Positions 16,517 through 24,909 are shown, counted from the first letter of the stretch. The stretch is DNA of 64,000 bases from an uncultured bacterium (GCA_947493945.1 CANLSR010000003.1:62001-126000); one strand, 5' to 3'. Translations and numbers: made by a program. Notes: generated by a model not told the origin, from the letters alone.

Positions 16517-18343
16517 GTGGCTGACGACACCCCTCTCAAGCGCCCGCCGCGCAAGCTGGCCCGCCGCCTCGGGGCGCTCTTGTGGCCCTACCGCTGGCTC
16601 GTCGTCGGCGCGCTGGCGCTCACGTTCACCGTCGCGTTCCTCGGCCCGCTGCGGCCCCGGCTGGTCCAGATCGCCGTCGACGAGCACATCGTCGCCGGCG
16701 ACGTGCCCGGCCTGCTGCGGATCGTGGGGCTGCTGGCGCTGGTGCTCCTGGGCGAGGGGATCGCCTACTTCGGGCTGGGCTACCTGACCCAGTGGATCGG
16801 GCAGCACGCGCTCTACGACCTGCGCACGCGCGTCTTTCGCTTTGTCGAGCGCCAGCGGCTGGCGTTCTTCGACAAGACGCCCCTGGGCACGCTCATCACG
16901 CGCGCCACCAGCGACATCGAGGCCCTGGCGGACCTGCTCTCGGCCGGCGCGGTGACCATGCTGGGCGACCTCGCCCGGCTGGTGTTCATCGGCTACTTTA
17001 TGCTGTCGCTGGACCTGGAGCTGGGGCTGGTGGCCATGCTGGCGCTGCCGCCCATGATCCTGGCGACCGAGGCCTTCCGCCGCCGGATGCGGACGGCCTA
17101 CCGCGAGACGCGCAAGCAGGTCGGCCGCCTCAACGCGTTCATGCAGGAGCACGTGACGGGCATGTCGGTGGTCCAGATCTTCGGCCGCGAGGCCGAGGAG
17201 CAGCGCCGCTTCCAGGCCGTCAACGCCGCCCACCGCGACGCCCACGTCCAGACGGTCCACTACTACGCGCTGTTCTACCCCGTCGTGGACATCATCGCGT
17301 CGGCCGCGCTGGCGCTCGTGATCTGGTTCGGCGGGACCGAGGCCATGCGCGAGGCCGTGACGGTCGGCACGCTGATCGCCTTCGTCCAGTACGTGCGGAT
17401 GTTCTTCGAGCCGGTCCGCAACCTGTCCGACCAGCTCAACTCCATCCAGGCCGCCTTTGCCGCCTCGGAGCGCGTGTTCGACTTGTTGGACGACGATCAG
17501 TCGCTACCCGAGCCCGCCGAGCCCAAGCACCTGGCCGGCCGAGCGGCCGGGCGCATCGCCTTCGAGAACGTGTGGTTCGCGTACGAGCGCCTGCCCGAGG
17601 TCGGCGGAGACGGCGCGCCCGCTGGCGGCGACCGCCAGCCGGACTGGAACTGGGTGCTCCGCGACGTCTCGTTCACGGCTGAGCCCGGCGAGACGCTGGC
17701 CTTGGTCGGCGCGACCGGGAGCGGCAAGAGCACCATCCTGTCGCTGCTGCTCCGGTTCTACGAGCCCCAGCGCGGCCGCGTCACCATCGACGGCGTCGAC
17801 GTCCAGGACCTGCCGCTCGACGAGCTCCGCCGCCAGGTGGGCCTGGTGCTCCAGGACGTCTTCCTGTTCTCGGGGTCCATCGCCGAGAACGTGACGCTGG
17901 GAGCCGACCTCCCGCCGGAGCGCATCGCCGAAGCCGCCCGACTGGTCGGCGCCGACCGGTTTATCGACGCGCTCCCCGACGGCTACGCGAGCGACGTGGG
18001 CGAGCGCGGCGCGACGCTGTCGCTAGGCCAGCGCCAGCTGCTCTCGTTCGTCCGGACGCTGCTCTACGACCCGGCCGTGCTGGTCTTGGACGAGGCCACC
18101 TCGTCGGTCGACACCGAGACCGAGGAGATGGTCCAGCAGGCCGTGGACCGACTGATGGAGGGGCGGACGGCGCTGGTGGTGGCCCACCGCCTGTCCACCG
18201 TCCAGCACGCCGACCAGATCCTGGTGCTCCACAAGGGCGTGGTGCGCGAGCGCGGAAGCCACCAGTCGCTGCTGGCCGCCGACGGCCTCTACCGCCGCCT
18301 CTACGAGCTCCAGTACGCCGACCAAGAGCGGGCCGCCGCCTGA
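16517..18343 (+). CDS. ABC exporter half-transporter (MsbA type)
   Basis: 608 residues starting at GTG 16517 (VADDTPLKRPP). Six membrane helices span about residues 30-320, including the family motif FDKTPLGTLITRATSDIEAL. The C-terminal nucleotide-binding domain has Walker A GATGSGKSTILSLL, Q-loop LVLQDVFLFSGSIAENV, signature LSLGQRQLLSFVRTL, Walker B VLVLDEATSSVD and the H-loop VAHRLST. The signature reads LSLGQ rather than LSGGQ, common in exporters of this subgroup. Probable lipid or drug exporter acting as a dimer. The linker before the ATP-binding domain carries a short insert (about residues 366-374) encoded by a CGCTGGCG inverted repeat. Confidence 0.93.
   Translation: MADDTPLKRPPRKLARRLGALLWPYRWLVVGALALTFTVAFLGPLRPRLVQIAVDEHIVAGDVPGLLRIVGLLALVLLGEGIAYFGLGYLTQWIGQHALYDLRTRVFRFVERQRLAFFDKTPLGTLITRATSDIEALADLLSAGAVTMLGDLARLVFIGYFMLSLDLELGLVAMLALPPMILATEAFRRRMRTAYRETRKQVGRLNAFMQEHVTGMSVVQIFGREAEEQRRFQAVNAAHRDAHVQTVHYYALFYPVVDIIASAALALVIWFGGTEAMREAVTVGTLIAFVQYVRMFFEPVRNLSDQLNSIQAAFAASERVFDLLDDDQSLPEPAEPKHLAGRAAGRIAFENVWFAYERLPEVGGDGAPAGGDRQPDWNWVLRDVSFTAEPGETLALVGATGSGKSTILSLLLRFYEPQRGRVTIDGVDVQDLPLDELRRQVGLVLQDVFLFSGSIAENVTLGADLPPERIAEAARLVGADRFIDALPDGYASDVGERGATLSLGQRQLLSFVRTLLYDPAVLVLDEATSSVDTETEEMVQQAVDRLMEGRTALVVAHRLSTVQHADQILVLHKGVVRERGSHQSLLAADGLYRRLYELQYADQERAAA
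17621..17639. repeat. Octamer inverted repeat inside the ABC exporter gene
   Basis: GCTGGCGG (17621-17628) and CCGCCAGC (17632-17639) with a 3-base loop, in frame, encoding a Gly-rich insert in a surface linker. Confidence 0.6.
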
Positions 18344-18452
18344 GCCCGCCCGCTGGCGGTTCGAGAGCGCGAGGTCTGCGTCCGGTCCCATTCGGGTTGG
18401 CCTAGGGAACAGGCGGCAAGATGGCGCCAGAGTAGAGGTTCAGAGTCACGCC

Positions 18453-18480
18453 GTAGGGGCGTATTGCAATACGCCCCTAC
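18453..18480. repeat. 28-bp perfect palindrome between convergent genes
   Basis: GTAGGGGCGTATTG followed directly by its reverse complement. It lies between two converging genes and could fold into a 14-bp stem in either transcript. The TTGCAA-centred form resembles a short palindromic repeat I have seen in unrelated bacterial phyla. Confidence 0.85.
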
Positions 18481-18527
18481 CGAGCAGCTTCAAATCGCAG
18501 AGCAGACGCCGCCCCGCTCACCATCCT

Positions 18528-19817
18528 CTACCCTCCGGTCCCGTCCGTACTGCGGCGCTCGGCCGGGACCACCGCCAGGCCCCACGCGACGCCCGCGGCC
18601 ATCTCCAGCAGCGCCAGCCCCGCGATCACCGGCACCAGCCCGACGCCCGCCTCCAGCAGCCCGCCGGCGGCGAAGATGGACGCGCTCTGGACCAACGTCG
18701 CCAGCAGCCAGTCGGTCGAGATCACGCGGCCCCGGAAGTCGTCCTCGGTGCGCTCCTGGAGCAGCGTGGTCGAGAGCACCCAGTTGGCGCCGCTCGCCGC
18801 GTGCGCGAACACCACCAGCCCGGCCACGACCCACCGGGCGTCCGCCGCGAGCGCGATGCCGAGGTAGCCCAGGCCGCTCGCGACGACGCACGCTGCCAGC
18901 ACCGTCGGCCAGCGGCGGGCGTCGCGGAACAGGGACCGCGCGAGGACCGGCCCGAGGCCCGTCCCCAGCCCGCGCGCGGCGAACAGCAGCCCGATGCCCG
19001 TCGTGCCGGCCGAGGGGAACAGGCCGTCGCCCAGGAGCGCCAGCGCGAACATCAGCCCGCCGCCGCCGACGCCCCACGTGGCCTTGACGAGGGCGATCCG
19101 GCCCACGGCCGGCCGCTGGCGGAGGTAGCGCCAGCCGTCGGCGACCTGGCGCAGGCCCGACCGCACCACGCCGCCCAGCTCGCGCGCCACGGTGCGCGGC
19201 GGCACGCGCAAGAACAGCAGGAAGCCGGCGCTGACCAGGTACGTCCCGGCGTCGAGCCAGAACACGACGTCGGTGCCGAAGGCGTCCACGACCGGCCCGC
19301 CCGCCGCCGCGCCGACGGCCAGCATGATCGACCACGTGGCCGAGAGCAGCGCGTTGGCCGTCAGCAGCTCGTTCGGCCGGGTGATGAGCGGCAGGACCGC
19401 GTTCTTGGCCGGCGTAAACGTCGCGCTCACCGCGATCTGGGCCGCCGCCAGCGTGTAGAGCAGCCACAGGTCGCCCGCGTCGCGGACGAGCAGGAACCCG
19501 AGCACGATGACGGCGCGCACCAGGTCGGCGCCGATCATCAGGCGGCGGCGGTCCAGGCGGTCGGCCAGGACGCCCGCGATGGGCGAGGCCAGCGCCAGCG
19601 GCAAGAGCTTGGTCAGGAACACGCCCCCGAGCGCCGTCTCCGAGCCCGTCAGGTCGAGCACCAACCGGTAGAGCGCCAGCGTGTTGAACCAGTCGCCGAA
19701 CAGCGACACGATGGTCCCACCCCACAGCAGGCGGACGTCGCGGTTGGACCGCAGCAGCGTCCCGAAGCCGACGCTCGGGGACGCGGCGCTCGTCGGGCGG
19801 GCGGAGGGCGTGGGCAT
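18528..19817 (-). CDS. MFS transporter (EntS-like)
   Basis: 429 residues, twelve predicted membrane helices. LWGGTIVSLFGDWFNTLALY opens the first helix, and the loop between helices 2 and 3 reads PIAGVLADRLDRRRLMIGAD, the MFS GxLaDrxxRRxxM motif. The pattern of the first third (G-D-W-F/N near the N-terminus, PAKNAVLPLI in helix 5) is that of the EntS/multidrug branch of MFS, formerly MFS_3. A drug, siderophore or macrolide exporter is likely; substrate unknown. Stands alone, convergent with the ABC exporter. Confidence 0.88.
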   Translation of the reverse strand: MPTPSARPTSAASPSVGFGTLLRSNRDVRLLWGGTIVSLFGDWFNTLALYRLVLDLTGSETALGGVFLTKLLPLALASPIAGVLADRLDRRRLMIGADLVRAVIVLGFLLVRDAGDLWLLYTLAAAQIAVSATFTPAKNAVLPLITRPNELLTANALLSATWSIMLAVGAAAGGPVVDAFGTDVVFWLDAGTYLVSAGFLLFLRVPPRTVARELGGVVRSGLRQVADGWRYLRQRPAVGRIALVKATWGVGGGGLMFALALLGDGLFPSAGTTGIGLLFAARGLGTGLGPVLARSLFRDARRWPTVLAACVVASGLGYLGIALAADARWVVAGLVVFAHAASGANWVLSTTLLQERTEDDFRGRVISTDWLLATLVQSASIFAAGGLLEAGVGLVPVIAGLALLEMAAGVAWGLAVVPAERRSTDGTGG

Positions 19818-19923
19818 CGCGCCCGCTCACGACGACCGACTCGCGCGGTTCGGCTCGGACGACGTCTCCTCCGACCTTACACGCGCCCCGCTAGCGGGCG
19901 CCGCAGCGAGGCGAGAGCAGCGC

Positions 19924-20979
19924 CTAGCCCACGGGAAGCCTCGCCTTGGCCGGCAGCCGCGCCGGAACGGCGGCTGGCCGGACGGCGCGGGCGACCGGCA
20001 CCGAGAGCTCCTCGTCTTCGGGTCGCCAGGTGTGGAGCAGGTCCAGGACGGGATCGCGCTCGCCGTGCTCCATCAGCCGCATTCGCAGCTGGCTGGCGCC
20101 GCGGTGGCCCTTGAAGTAGCCGCCGTACATCCTCCGCATCTCCAGCACGCCCTTGCGCTCGCCCAGCCAGGCGCACTTTAGCGTCAGGTGCTCGGCCACG
20201 ACCGACACGCGCTCGTCCCACGACGGCGGGTCGGGCGTCTCGCCGGTCTCCAAGAGCGCGCGCGCGTCGCGGAAGATCCACGGGTTGCCGATGGCACCGC
20301 GCCCGATCATCACGGCGTCGACGGGCGTCTCCTCGAACATGGCGCGGACGCGTTCCGGCGTCGTCGCGTCGCCGTTGCCGATGAATGGGATGTCGTGCAG
20401 GGCGGCGCGGATGCGGGCAAACCACTCCCACCGCGCCGTGCCCCGGTACATCTGGGCGCGCGTGCGGGCGTGGACCGCCAGCGCGGCGATGCCGGTGGCC
20501 TCCAGCATCCGCGCGACGTCCTCGATCTGGATCGACTCGTCGTTCCAGCCCAGCCGCGTCTTGACCGTCACTGGCCGCGTCGCCGTGTCCACGACGGCCC
20601 CGGTGATGGCCTCCATCTTGGCCAGGTTGCGCAGGATGCCCGCGCCGCCGTCTTTGCAGACGACCTTTTTGACAGGACACCCAAAGTTGATGTCCACCAG
20701 GTCCGGCTCCTGGGCGTCGGCGATGCGGGCCGCCTCCCGGACCTGGTCGAGGTCGCCGCCGAAGATCTGGATGCCGACGGGCCGCTCCTCGGGGTAGAAC
20801 TCCAGCTTTTGCACCGATCCCTCGGCGCCGTAGGTCAGGCCGCCGGCCGAGATGAACTCGGTGTACACCAGGTCGGCGCCGTACCGCTTGCAGATCAGGC
20901 GGAAGGGCGGGTCGGAGACGTCCTCCATCGGGGCGAGGAGGAGCGGGCGGGGGCCGAGGTCGAGGCTGCCGATGCGCAT
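19924..20979 (-). CDS. dusB: tRNA-dihydrouridine synthase
   Basis: 351 residues from ATG 20979 (MRIGSLDLGPRPLLLAPME). FMN-binding barrel motifs: LAPMEDVSDPPFRLICKRYG, DINFGCPVKKVVCKDGGAG with the catalytic Cys, VKTRLGW, ALAVHARTR, IPFIGNGDATTPE and VMIGRGAIGNPWIF. Reduces uridine in the D-loop of tRNAs with NADPH. The order and the VKKVVCKD loop fit the DusB branch found across Bacteroidota. The last 30 residues are Ala/Pro/Arg-rich and not part of the fold. A longer in-frame start upstream is not supported by any conserved residues. Confidence 0.92.
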   Translation of the reverse strand: MRIGSLDLGPRPLLLAPMEDVSDPPFRLICKRYGADLVYTEFISAGGLTYGAEGSVQKLEFYPEERPVGIQIFGGDLDQVREAARIADAQEPDLVDINFGCPVKKVVCKDGGAGILRNLAKMEAITGAVVDTATRPVTVKTRLGWNDESIQIEDVARMLEATGIAALAVHARTRAQMYRGTARWEWFARIRAALHDIPFIGNGDATTPERVRAMFEETPVDAVMIGRGAIGNPWIFRDARALLETGETPDPPSWDERVSVVAEHLTLKCAWLGERKGVLEMRRMYGGYFKGHRGASQLRMRLMEHGERDPVLDLLHTWRPEDEELSVPVARAVRPAAVPARLPAKARLPVG

Positions 20980-21427
20980 ACCCCAACCTACCGCGCCGCT
21001 GGCGGCCAGGTCCGTGAGAGGTCGGAGAGTTCCGCGGTCAGCAGAAGACGCGAGCCGCTGGCGGGACGCACCGCCAGCCGGACGCACCGAAAGCTCCTCG
21101 CTCTCTCCGACCGCCCCGCCTGCGTGCGCAGGGCTGTTAGGTTCTCCGGCGCCGTGCCGATCCCAGTCACCTCCACGAGTCTTACGACCAGACCACCACC
21201 CGCGTCGCCGTCGACTTTGTCCTCGATCTCCTGAACGCGAGGCAACTAGGACGCGCTCTATGCCAGAGGCCCTCACCATCGTGTTCGACGCAGCGGAGGT
21301 CTAGTGAGAGCATAGCCATCATGGGAGGCAGAAAACCCAAGTGACTTTCGATCAAGTCATCAATACAATAATCACAGCGGCGGCTCAACCGAAGCCGGAC
21401 CGCCCCTGCGGGAGGCTCCGAAATCAA
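20980..21427. other. 448-bp region without a recognisable gene
   Basis: It begins GC-rich with octamer copies (GCTGGCGGG near 21057), then becomes clearly less GC-rich from about 21160. Short frames exist, such as one on the plus strand ending at the TAG at 21302, but none has a family signature, so I call no gene. The composition change runs into the following fulvocin-like gene and may mark a segment of different origin. Confidence 0.5.
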
Positions 21428-22330
21428 TTATACTTGGTCGCCGAAGTTGCACGAGGGCGCGTTGGGGTGCAAATCGCAGTAGCCACCACTTCCGGGGCAT
21501 CCCTCTCTCCCAGGGTACACATCGCATTGGCACTGATTCGAGTACGGGTTCTGCGAGCAGTCTGTCTCGCAGGGGTTGTAGTCGCAGTACGTATCGTCGA
21601 TTGGCAGTGGCTCGCCGGGCTCCTGCGAGCACTTACCTGTGCAGGATGCTGTATCGAACGGGCCGCACCCAGTCGGAGTCGAATCGCAACCACCGTTCGA
21701 GTAGCAGCCCGCTCCGGGTCCGAAGTACGTCTCGCAATAGTTGCCGTCTTGGTTATTGCAGTTGCAGATCTGCTGGGGTGTCGAGTTGTGGGTTGTTGTC
21801 AAGCTACTTTGGGAAACTCCGTTCAGGCCTTGGGCAGCCCCCCCCAACACGTCGGGTTGGAACGGGTATCCGACATCAAACAAGACCCGACGCGAGGTCT
21901 CACGGCCGAGGAGGACTTGGAGCGCCTCTAAGTCGACGGCCTCGACAAGCTCGCTTGAGCCAGGCTCGAACATGGTGGGTCGGAGCGCATTGCGGAGGTC
22001 GGCGAGGGCGGCGCGCTGAGGTTGTGTCATCTCGCTTCCCTCGCGGATGTAGTAGTCGAGTTGGGCGATCCAAATTGCCATGCGCCCAGGAGCGGTAAGC
22101 CGGTCCATGACTTGGGTTCGGTACTCTGGCGGGAGCGTAGACAGAGCTGTCCATGAAGTCGGGAGGGTGTCGCCCTTAGCCTCGGCCCACGCCTTGGCGG
22201 CGTCGCAGCCGCGCTTGAGGTCGGTTTGAAAGCTAGCGAGGGAGGGAACAGCAGGGGCCGAGTTGGAGACGTCACAGCCATTGAGGGCGAGGCTGACCGC
22301 CAAGGCAAGACAGACGAAGACTCGTGACAT
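21428..22330 (-). CDS. Fulvocin C-related cysteine-rich lipoprotein
   Basis: 300 residues: lipobox LALNGC at 14-19, a helical middle part (30-175), then a Cys-rich C-terminus. Residues 189-234 carry eight cysteines spaced C-x-C, 7, 9, 5, 6, 7, 3, with STPTGCG near the centre. As I recall the sequence of fulvocin C, a 45-residue Myxococcus bacteriocin with eight cysteines, the order, the 5- and 6-residue gaps and TPTGCG coincide. Residues 249-294 hold eight further cysteines (CDYNPCETDC, CQCD) not in fulvocin C. Related proteins in Bacteroidota are annotated only as fulvocin C-related. Secretion as a lipoprotein is implied; toxicity is not shown. The gene is distinctly less GC-rich than its surroundings, and no immunity or export gene is evident. 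Confidence 0.75.
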   Translation of the reverse strand: MSRVFVCLALAVSLALNGCDVSNSAPAVPSLASFQTDLKRGCDAAKAWAEAKGDTLPTSWTALSTLPPEYRTQVMDRLTAPGRMAIWIAQLDYYIREGSEMTQPQRAALADLRNALRPTMFEPGSSELVEAVDLEALQVLLGRETSRRVLFDVGYPFQPDVLGGAAQGLNGVSQSSLTTTHNSTPQQICNCNNQDGNYCETYFGPGAGCYSNGGCDSTPTGCGPFDTASCTGKCSQEPGEPLPIDDTYCDYNPCETDCSQNPYSNQCQCDVYPGREGCPGSGGYCDLHPNAPSCNFGDQV

Positions 22331-22514
22331 GGTATAGGAGAGCAGTAAGAGGGACCGCGGCGGTGGGGAGAAGCTGCATTATATTAAAATTCTTGATGCG
22401 TTCCAATAAAATTGTGGCTTAGCGCCCCGAGGCCTGCGCGGGGACGTGCAGCAAGGCAGGGCGCAACCCGTGGGGCGGATGTGCCGTAGAGCCGCCCGAT
22501 CTCTCCCGAACCCC

Positions 22515-22745
22515 ATGTCGCTCGTCCTCGCCGCGTCGCTGGCCGGCCTCGCCAAGACGCTCCTGCTCACGCTGATCGCCGTCCTCAACGTCGTGCTGGC
22601 GCTGCTGGCGTCGCTGGCGACCTGGAAGACCTACCTCGCCATCGGCGCCAAGGTGGGGCTGATCGCCCTGTTCTGCATTCCCATCGTGGGCGTGCTGCTG
22701 TTTCTGGTGTGGGGCCAGCGCGTCGTGCGCGGCAACCAGCGCTAG
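22515..22745 (+). CDS. Small two-helix membrane protein
   Basis: 76 residues from ATG 22515, preceded by CCCGAACCCC. Two strongly hydrophobic segments (residues 2-36 and 44-66) end in a basic tail. The second half (KVGLIALFCIPIVGVLLFLVWG) resembles the PLDc_N/phospholipase-D-nuclease N-terminal pattern found in many small membrane proteins of unknown role. Its stop codon lies in the first copy of a 27-bp tandem repeat. A similar small membrane protein follows after 156 bases, so the two may be functionally linked. Confidence 0.6.
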   Translation: MSLVLAASLAGLAKTLLLTLIAVLNVVLALLASLATWKTYLAIGAKVGLIALFCIPIVGVLLFLVWGQRVVRGNQR

Positions 22746-22824
22746 CCGGACGGCGCAGCCAACCAGCGCTAGCCGGACGGCGCAGCCAACCAGCGCTAGC
22801 TGGACGGCGCAGCCAACCAGCGCT
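22733..22824. repeat. 27-bp tandem repeat, about 3.4 copies
   Basis: Full copies at 22733-22759, 22760-22786 and 22787-22813, then 11 bases of a fourth. The copies are identical except for one C to T in the third. The first copy contains the last codons and stop of the small membrane protein gene. An octamer GACCGCCAGCGGGG follows. Confidence 0.9.
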
Positions 22825-22901
22825 CGCCGCGACCGCCAGCGGGGCGCGGGATCGTACCGTCCGCCGGCGGGTTCAGCCCTTCCCTTCTCCTCTCTCCGAC
22901 T

Positions 22902-23171
22902 ATGTCTCGTCTACACCTCCTCCCCGCCCTCCTCCTCACCGCGCTGGCGGTTACGCTGAGCGGCTGCGTCGGCGGCAACGTCGGCGACCTGCTGGGCAGC
23001 GCCGGCGGCGGCGTCTGCGGCCTGCTCATCCTGATCGCCGACATCTGGGCGTTCGTCAAGATCGCCAACAGCGCCGCCGACACCGGCTCGAAGCTGCTCT
23101 GGGCCGCGCTGGTGTTCTTCTTCCCTGTCGGCGGCCTGCTGATCTGGTACTTTTTCGGCCCGAAGGGCTAG
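22902..23171 (+). CDS. PLDc_N-domain small membrane lipoprotein
   Basis: 89 residues. A signal segment with possible lipobox (VTLSGC) is followed by a Gly-rich stretch and a two-helix PLDc_N-type domain: LILIADIWAFVKIANS and GSKLLWAALVFFFPVGGLLIWYFFGPKG, where W....P.GG..WYF.GPKG is diagnostic. PLDc_N occurs in stress-related small membrane proteins and cardiolipin synthase N-termini; function on its own is unknown. It is convergent with the next gene, overlapping its stop by four bases. Confidence 0.75.
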   Translation: MSRLHLLPALLLTALAVTLSGCVGGNVGDLLGSAGGGVCGLLILIADIWAFVKIANSAADTGSKLLWAALVFFFPVGGLLIWYFFGPKG

Positions 23172-24313
23172 GCGACCACGACGCGCGTGCCGCGGCGGTC
23201 GTAGGCGTCGCGGAGCGCCTCGGCCGCCGCGTCGCGGATGTCGGCCGGCTCACCGTCGGCCGGCGCCACGGCGCCGATGAACAGCGGCGGCTCGCCGGCC
23301 GCCAGCGCGTCGCACCAGGCCGCGGTCCCCTCGGGGTCGCGGTCGATGAACGCGCCGAACAAGAGGTCCCCGAACGGCTCGACCCGCCGCACGCCCTCCG
23401 TCTCCTCCAGGCGTCGCCGGAGCGCGGACTCGGCGACGGCGACGGCCTGGGGCGTGTCCTGGGTCAGCCGGCCCTCGGCGTCGGCGAGCGTGACCAGGGC
23501 GAAGGCGAGCGGGCGGCCCTCGGCGTGGGCGTCCTCCTGCTCGTTCGCGATCAGCACCGAGCGGGGCACGTGGGCCTCGCCCGGCTGGCGGCCCGTGTCG
23601 GCGGGCTCGGGCGCGGGCCGGTCGGGCGCCCCCGGGTCGGGCTTGAGCAGGGACGCCGACGCCCCGGGCGTCAGGTCGGCGAGCAGGTCGAGGTAGCGGT
23701 CGGCGGCGGGGCCGTCGCTGCCGTCGCCGCCGACCAGCACCACGAGCGGCCCGACGGGCACGGCCCGCGCCGGCCCGCCCACCATCGACGCCAGCGGGCC
23801 GAGCGCCTGGGCGCCCAGGTCGCGGGGCCCGTCGAGGTCCAGGTCGTCGGCGCGCACGGGCGCCAGCGGGCCGCCGTCGGTCCGGGCCACCACGGCGTAC
23901 TCGCCCCCGTCGCGGCGCACGACGGCGACGTGGCCCCGGCTGTGGGCGCTCAGCGAGCCCAGCAGCAGCGGCACCGCGCGCCCGTTCCAGGGCGCGTCGT
24001 GGCCCAGCCGCACGCCGCCCGGGCGGGGCTCGATGTCGAGGGGCTCGGCGTCTTTCGCCGGCGGCATCAGCACCGACGACCGGTGCGACGTGGGCGTGGG
24101 CCGGAGCGCCGGCGGCGCGGCCCGCTCGCTGACGGGCCGGGCCCCGGCGGGCCGGGCCTCGGAGAGGCCGAGCGACGCGAGGTCGTCCGTGGGGTCGGTC
24201 GGCCGCAGCGGGGGCGCGTCGGGCCGGGCCGGCAGCCCACGGAGGCGCCGCGCCGCGACGGCCCCGGCGACGGCCAGGACCACGAGCAGAAGAAACCAGC
24301 CGACGATGGACAC
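23168..24313 (-). CDS. Membrane-anchored protein with degenerate GGDEF-like domain
   Basis: 381 residues from GTG 24313 (VSIVGWFLLLVVLAV). One N-terminal membrane helix, a disordered Pro/Arg linker to about residue 85, an unassigned domain of roughly 140 residues, then a C-terminal region from about residue 250. The latter follows the order of a GGDEF domain: FALVTLADAEG (strand 1), AESALRRRLEETEGVRRVEPFGDLLFGAFID (where GGDEF would read vaRyGGDEFvvll), LFIGAVAPADGE and EALRDAYDRRGTRVVV (where ALYrAKxxGrnrv is usual). The catalytic GGDEF itself is replaced by PFGDLLF, so no diguanylate cyclase activity is expected. This assignment is inference from pattern alone. Confidence 0.55.
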   Translation of the reverse strand: MSIVGWFLLLVVLAVAGAVAARRLRGLPARPDAPPLRPTDPTDDLASLGLSEARPAGARPVSERAAPPALRPTPTSHRSSVLMPPAKDAEPLDIEPRPGGVRLGHDAPWNGRAVPLLLGSLSAHSRGHVAVVRRDGGEYAVVARTDGGPLAPVRADDLDLDGPRDLGAQALGPLASMVGGPARAVPVGPLVVLVGGDGSDGPAADRYLDLLADLTPGASASLLKPDPGAPDRPAPEPADTGRQPGEAHVPRSVLIANEQEDAHAEGRPLAFALVTLADAEGRLTQDTPQAVAVAESALRRRLEETEGVRRVEPFGDLLFGAFIDRDPEGTAAWCDALAAGEPPLFIGAVAPADGEPADIRDAAAEALRDAYDRRGTRVVVA

Positions 24314-24456
24314 AGCGCGCGCGCGGCGGACCGCGGGATGGGAGGGTGAGCCGGATCGTAAGGTATCCGTCCCGCAGGCGCTCCACAACCTCCGCGTGCG
24401 CCACCGCGCGCAAACGCCGCTCGCCCCCCGCTCCCCCTCCCCTTTTTGCTGCCCCC

Positions 24457-24789
24457 GTGGACACGTACTACAAGCCCGAGCACCTCCCCCGTTTTCCCGA
24501 GATCGCCGAGGGCTCCGGGCCCCTCGCCGACGCGTTCTTCAGCTACTACGGCAAGGTGTTCGAGGACGGGGCGCTGACGGCGCGCGAGAAGGCCTTGATC
24601 GCGCTCGCCGTCGCCCACACGGTCCAGTGCCCGTACTGCATCGACGCGTACACGCAGGAGTCGCTGGCCAAGGGGTCGGACCTGGAGCAAATGACCGAGG
24701 CCGTCCACGTGGCCACGGCGATCCGGGGCGGCGCCTCGCTCGTCCACGGCCTCCAGATGCTCGACGGCGTCAAGGCGCAGACGATGTAG
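24457..24789 (+). CDS. Arsenosugar biosynthesis-associated peroxidase-like protein
   Basis: 110 residues from GTG 24457 (VDTYYKPEHLPRFPEIAEG); the longer frame to 24346 is Arg-rich and lacks similarity. Carboxymuconolactone decarboxylase/AhpD fold: helices with EKALIALAVAHTVQCPYCI, where the C-x-x-C is the redox site and the His follows ten residues later in related proteins as EAVHVAT. The opening YYxPExLxxFxxI marks the subgroup found next to arsS. It directly precedes arsS (120-base gap, same strand), supporting a joint role in arsenosugar formation, though its reaction is unknown. Confidence 0.88.
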   Translation: MDTYYKPEHLPRFPEIAEGSGPLADAFFSYYGKVFEDGALTAREKALIALAVAHTVQCPYCIDAYTQESLAKGSDLEQMTEAVHVATAIRGGASLVHGLQMLDGVKAQTM

Positions 24790-24909
24790 CGGGCCCGGCG
24801 GGCCGCCCGCTCTGCGCCGGGCGGCCCGTGTCAGACAACCGCGCACATCGCCGCTGACCTCGACCGCCAGCGGCCGGCGCCCGTTGGCCCCCGACCTTCC
24901 CCCCGCCTC

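Noticed and set aside
14108-18343. An apparent 1,411-residue fusion ending in the ABC exporter
   Set aside because: The first two thirds are out of phase with rnz and lack motifs; the exporter starts naturally at GTG 16517.
21150-21304. Possible gene remnant ending MPEALTIVFDAAEV
   Set aside because: Short, without family signature, and only the last 15 codons start from an ATG; left as unexplained sequence.
22733-22824. CRISPR-like array
   Set aside because: The 27-bp units are directly adjacent without spacers, and no cas gene is in the window.
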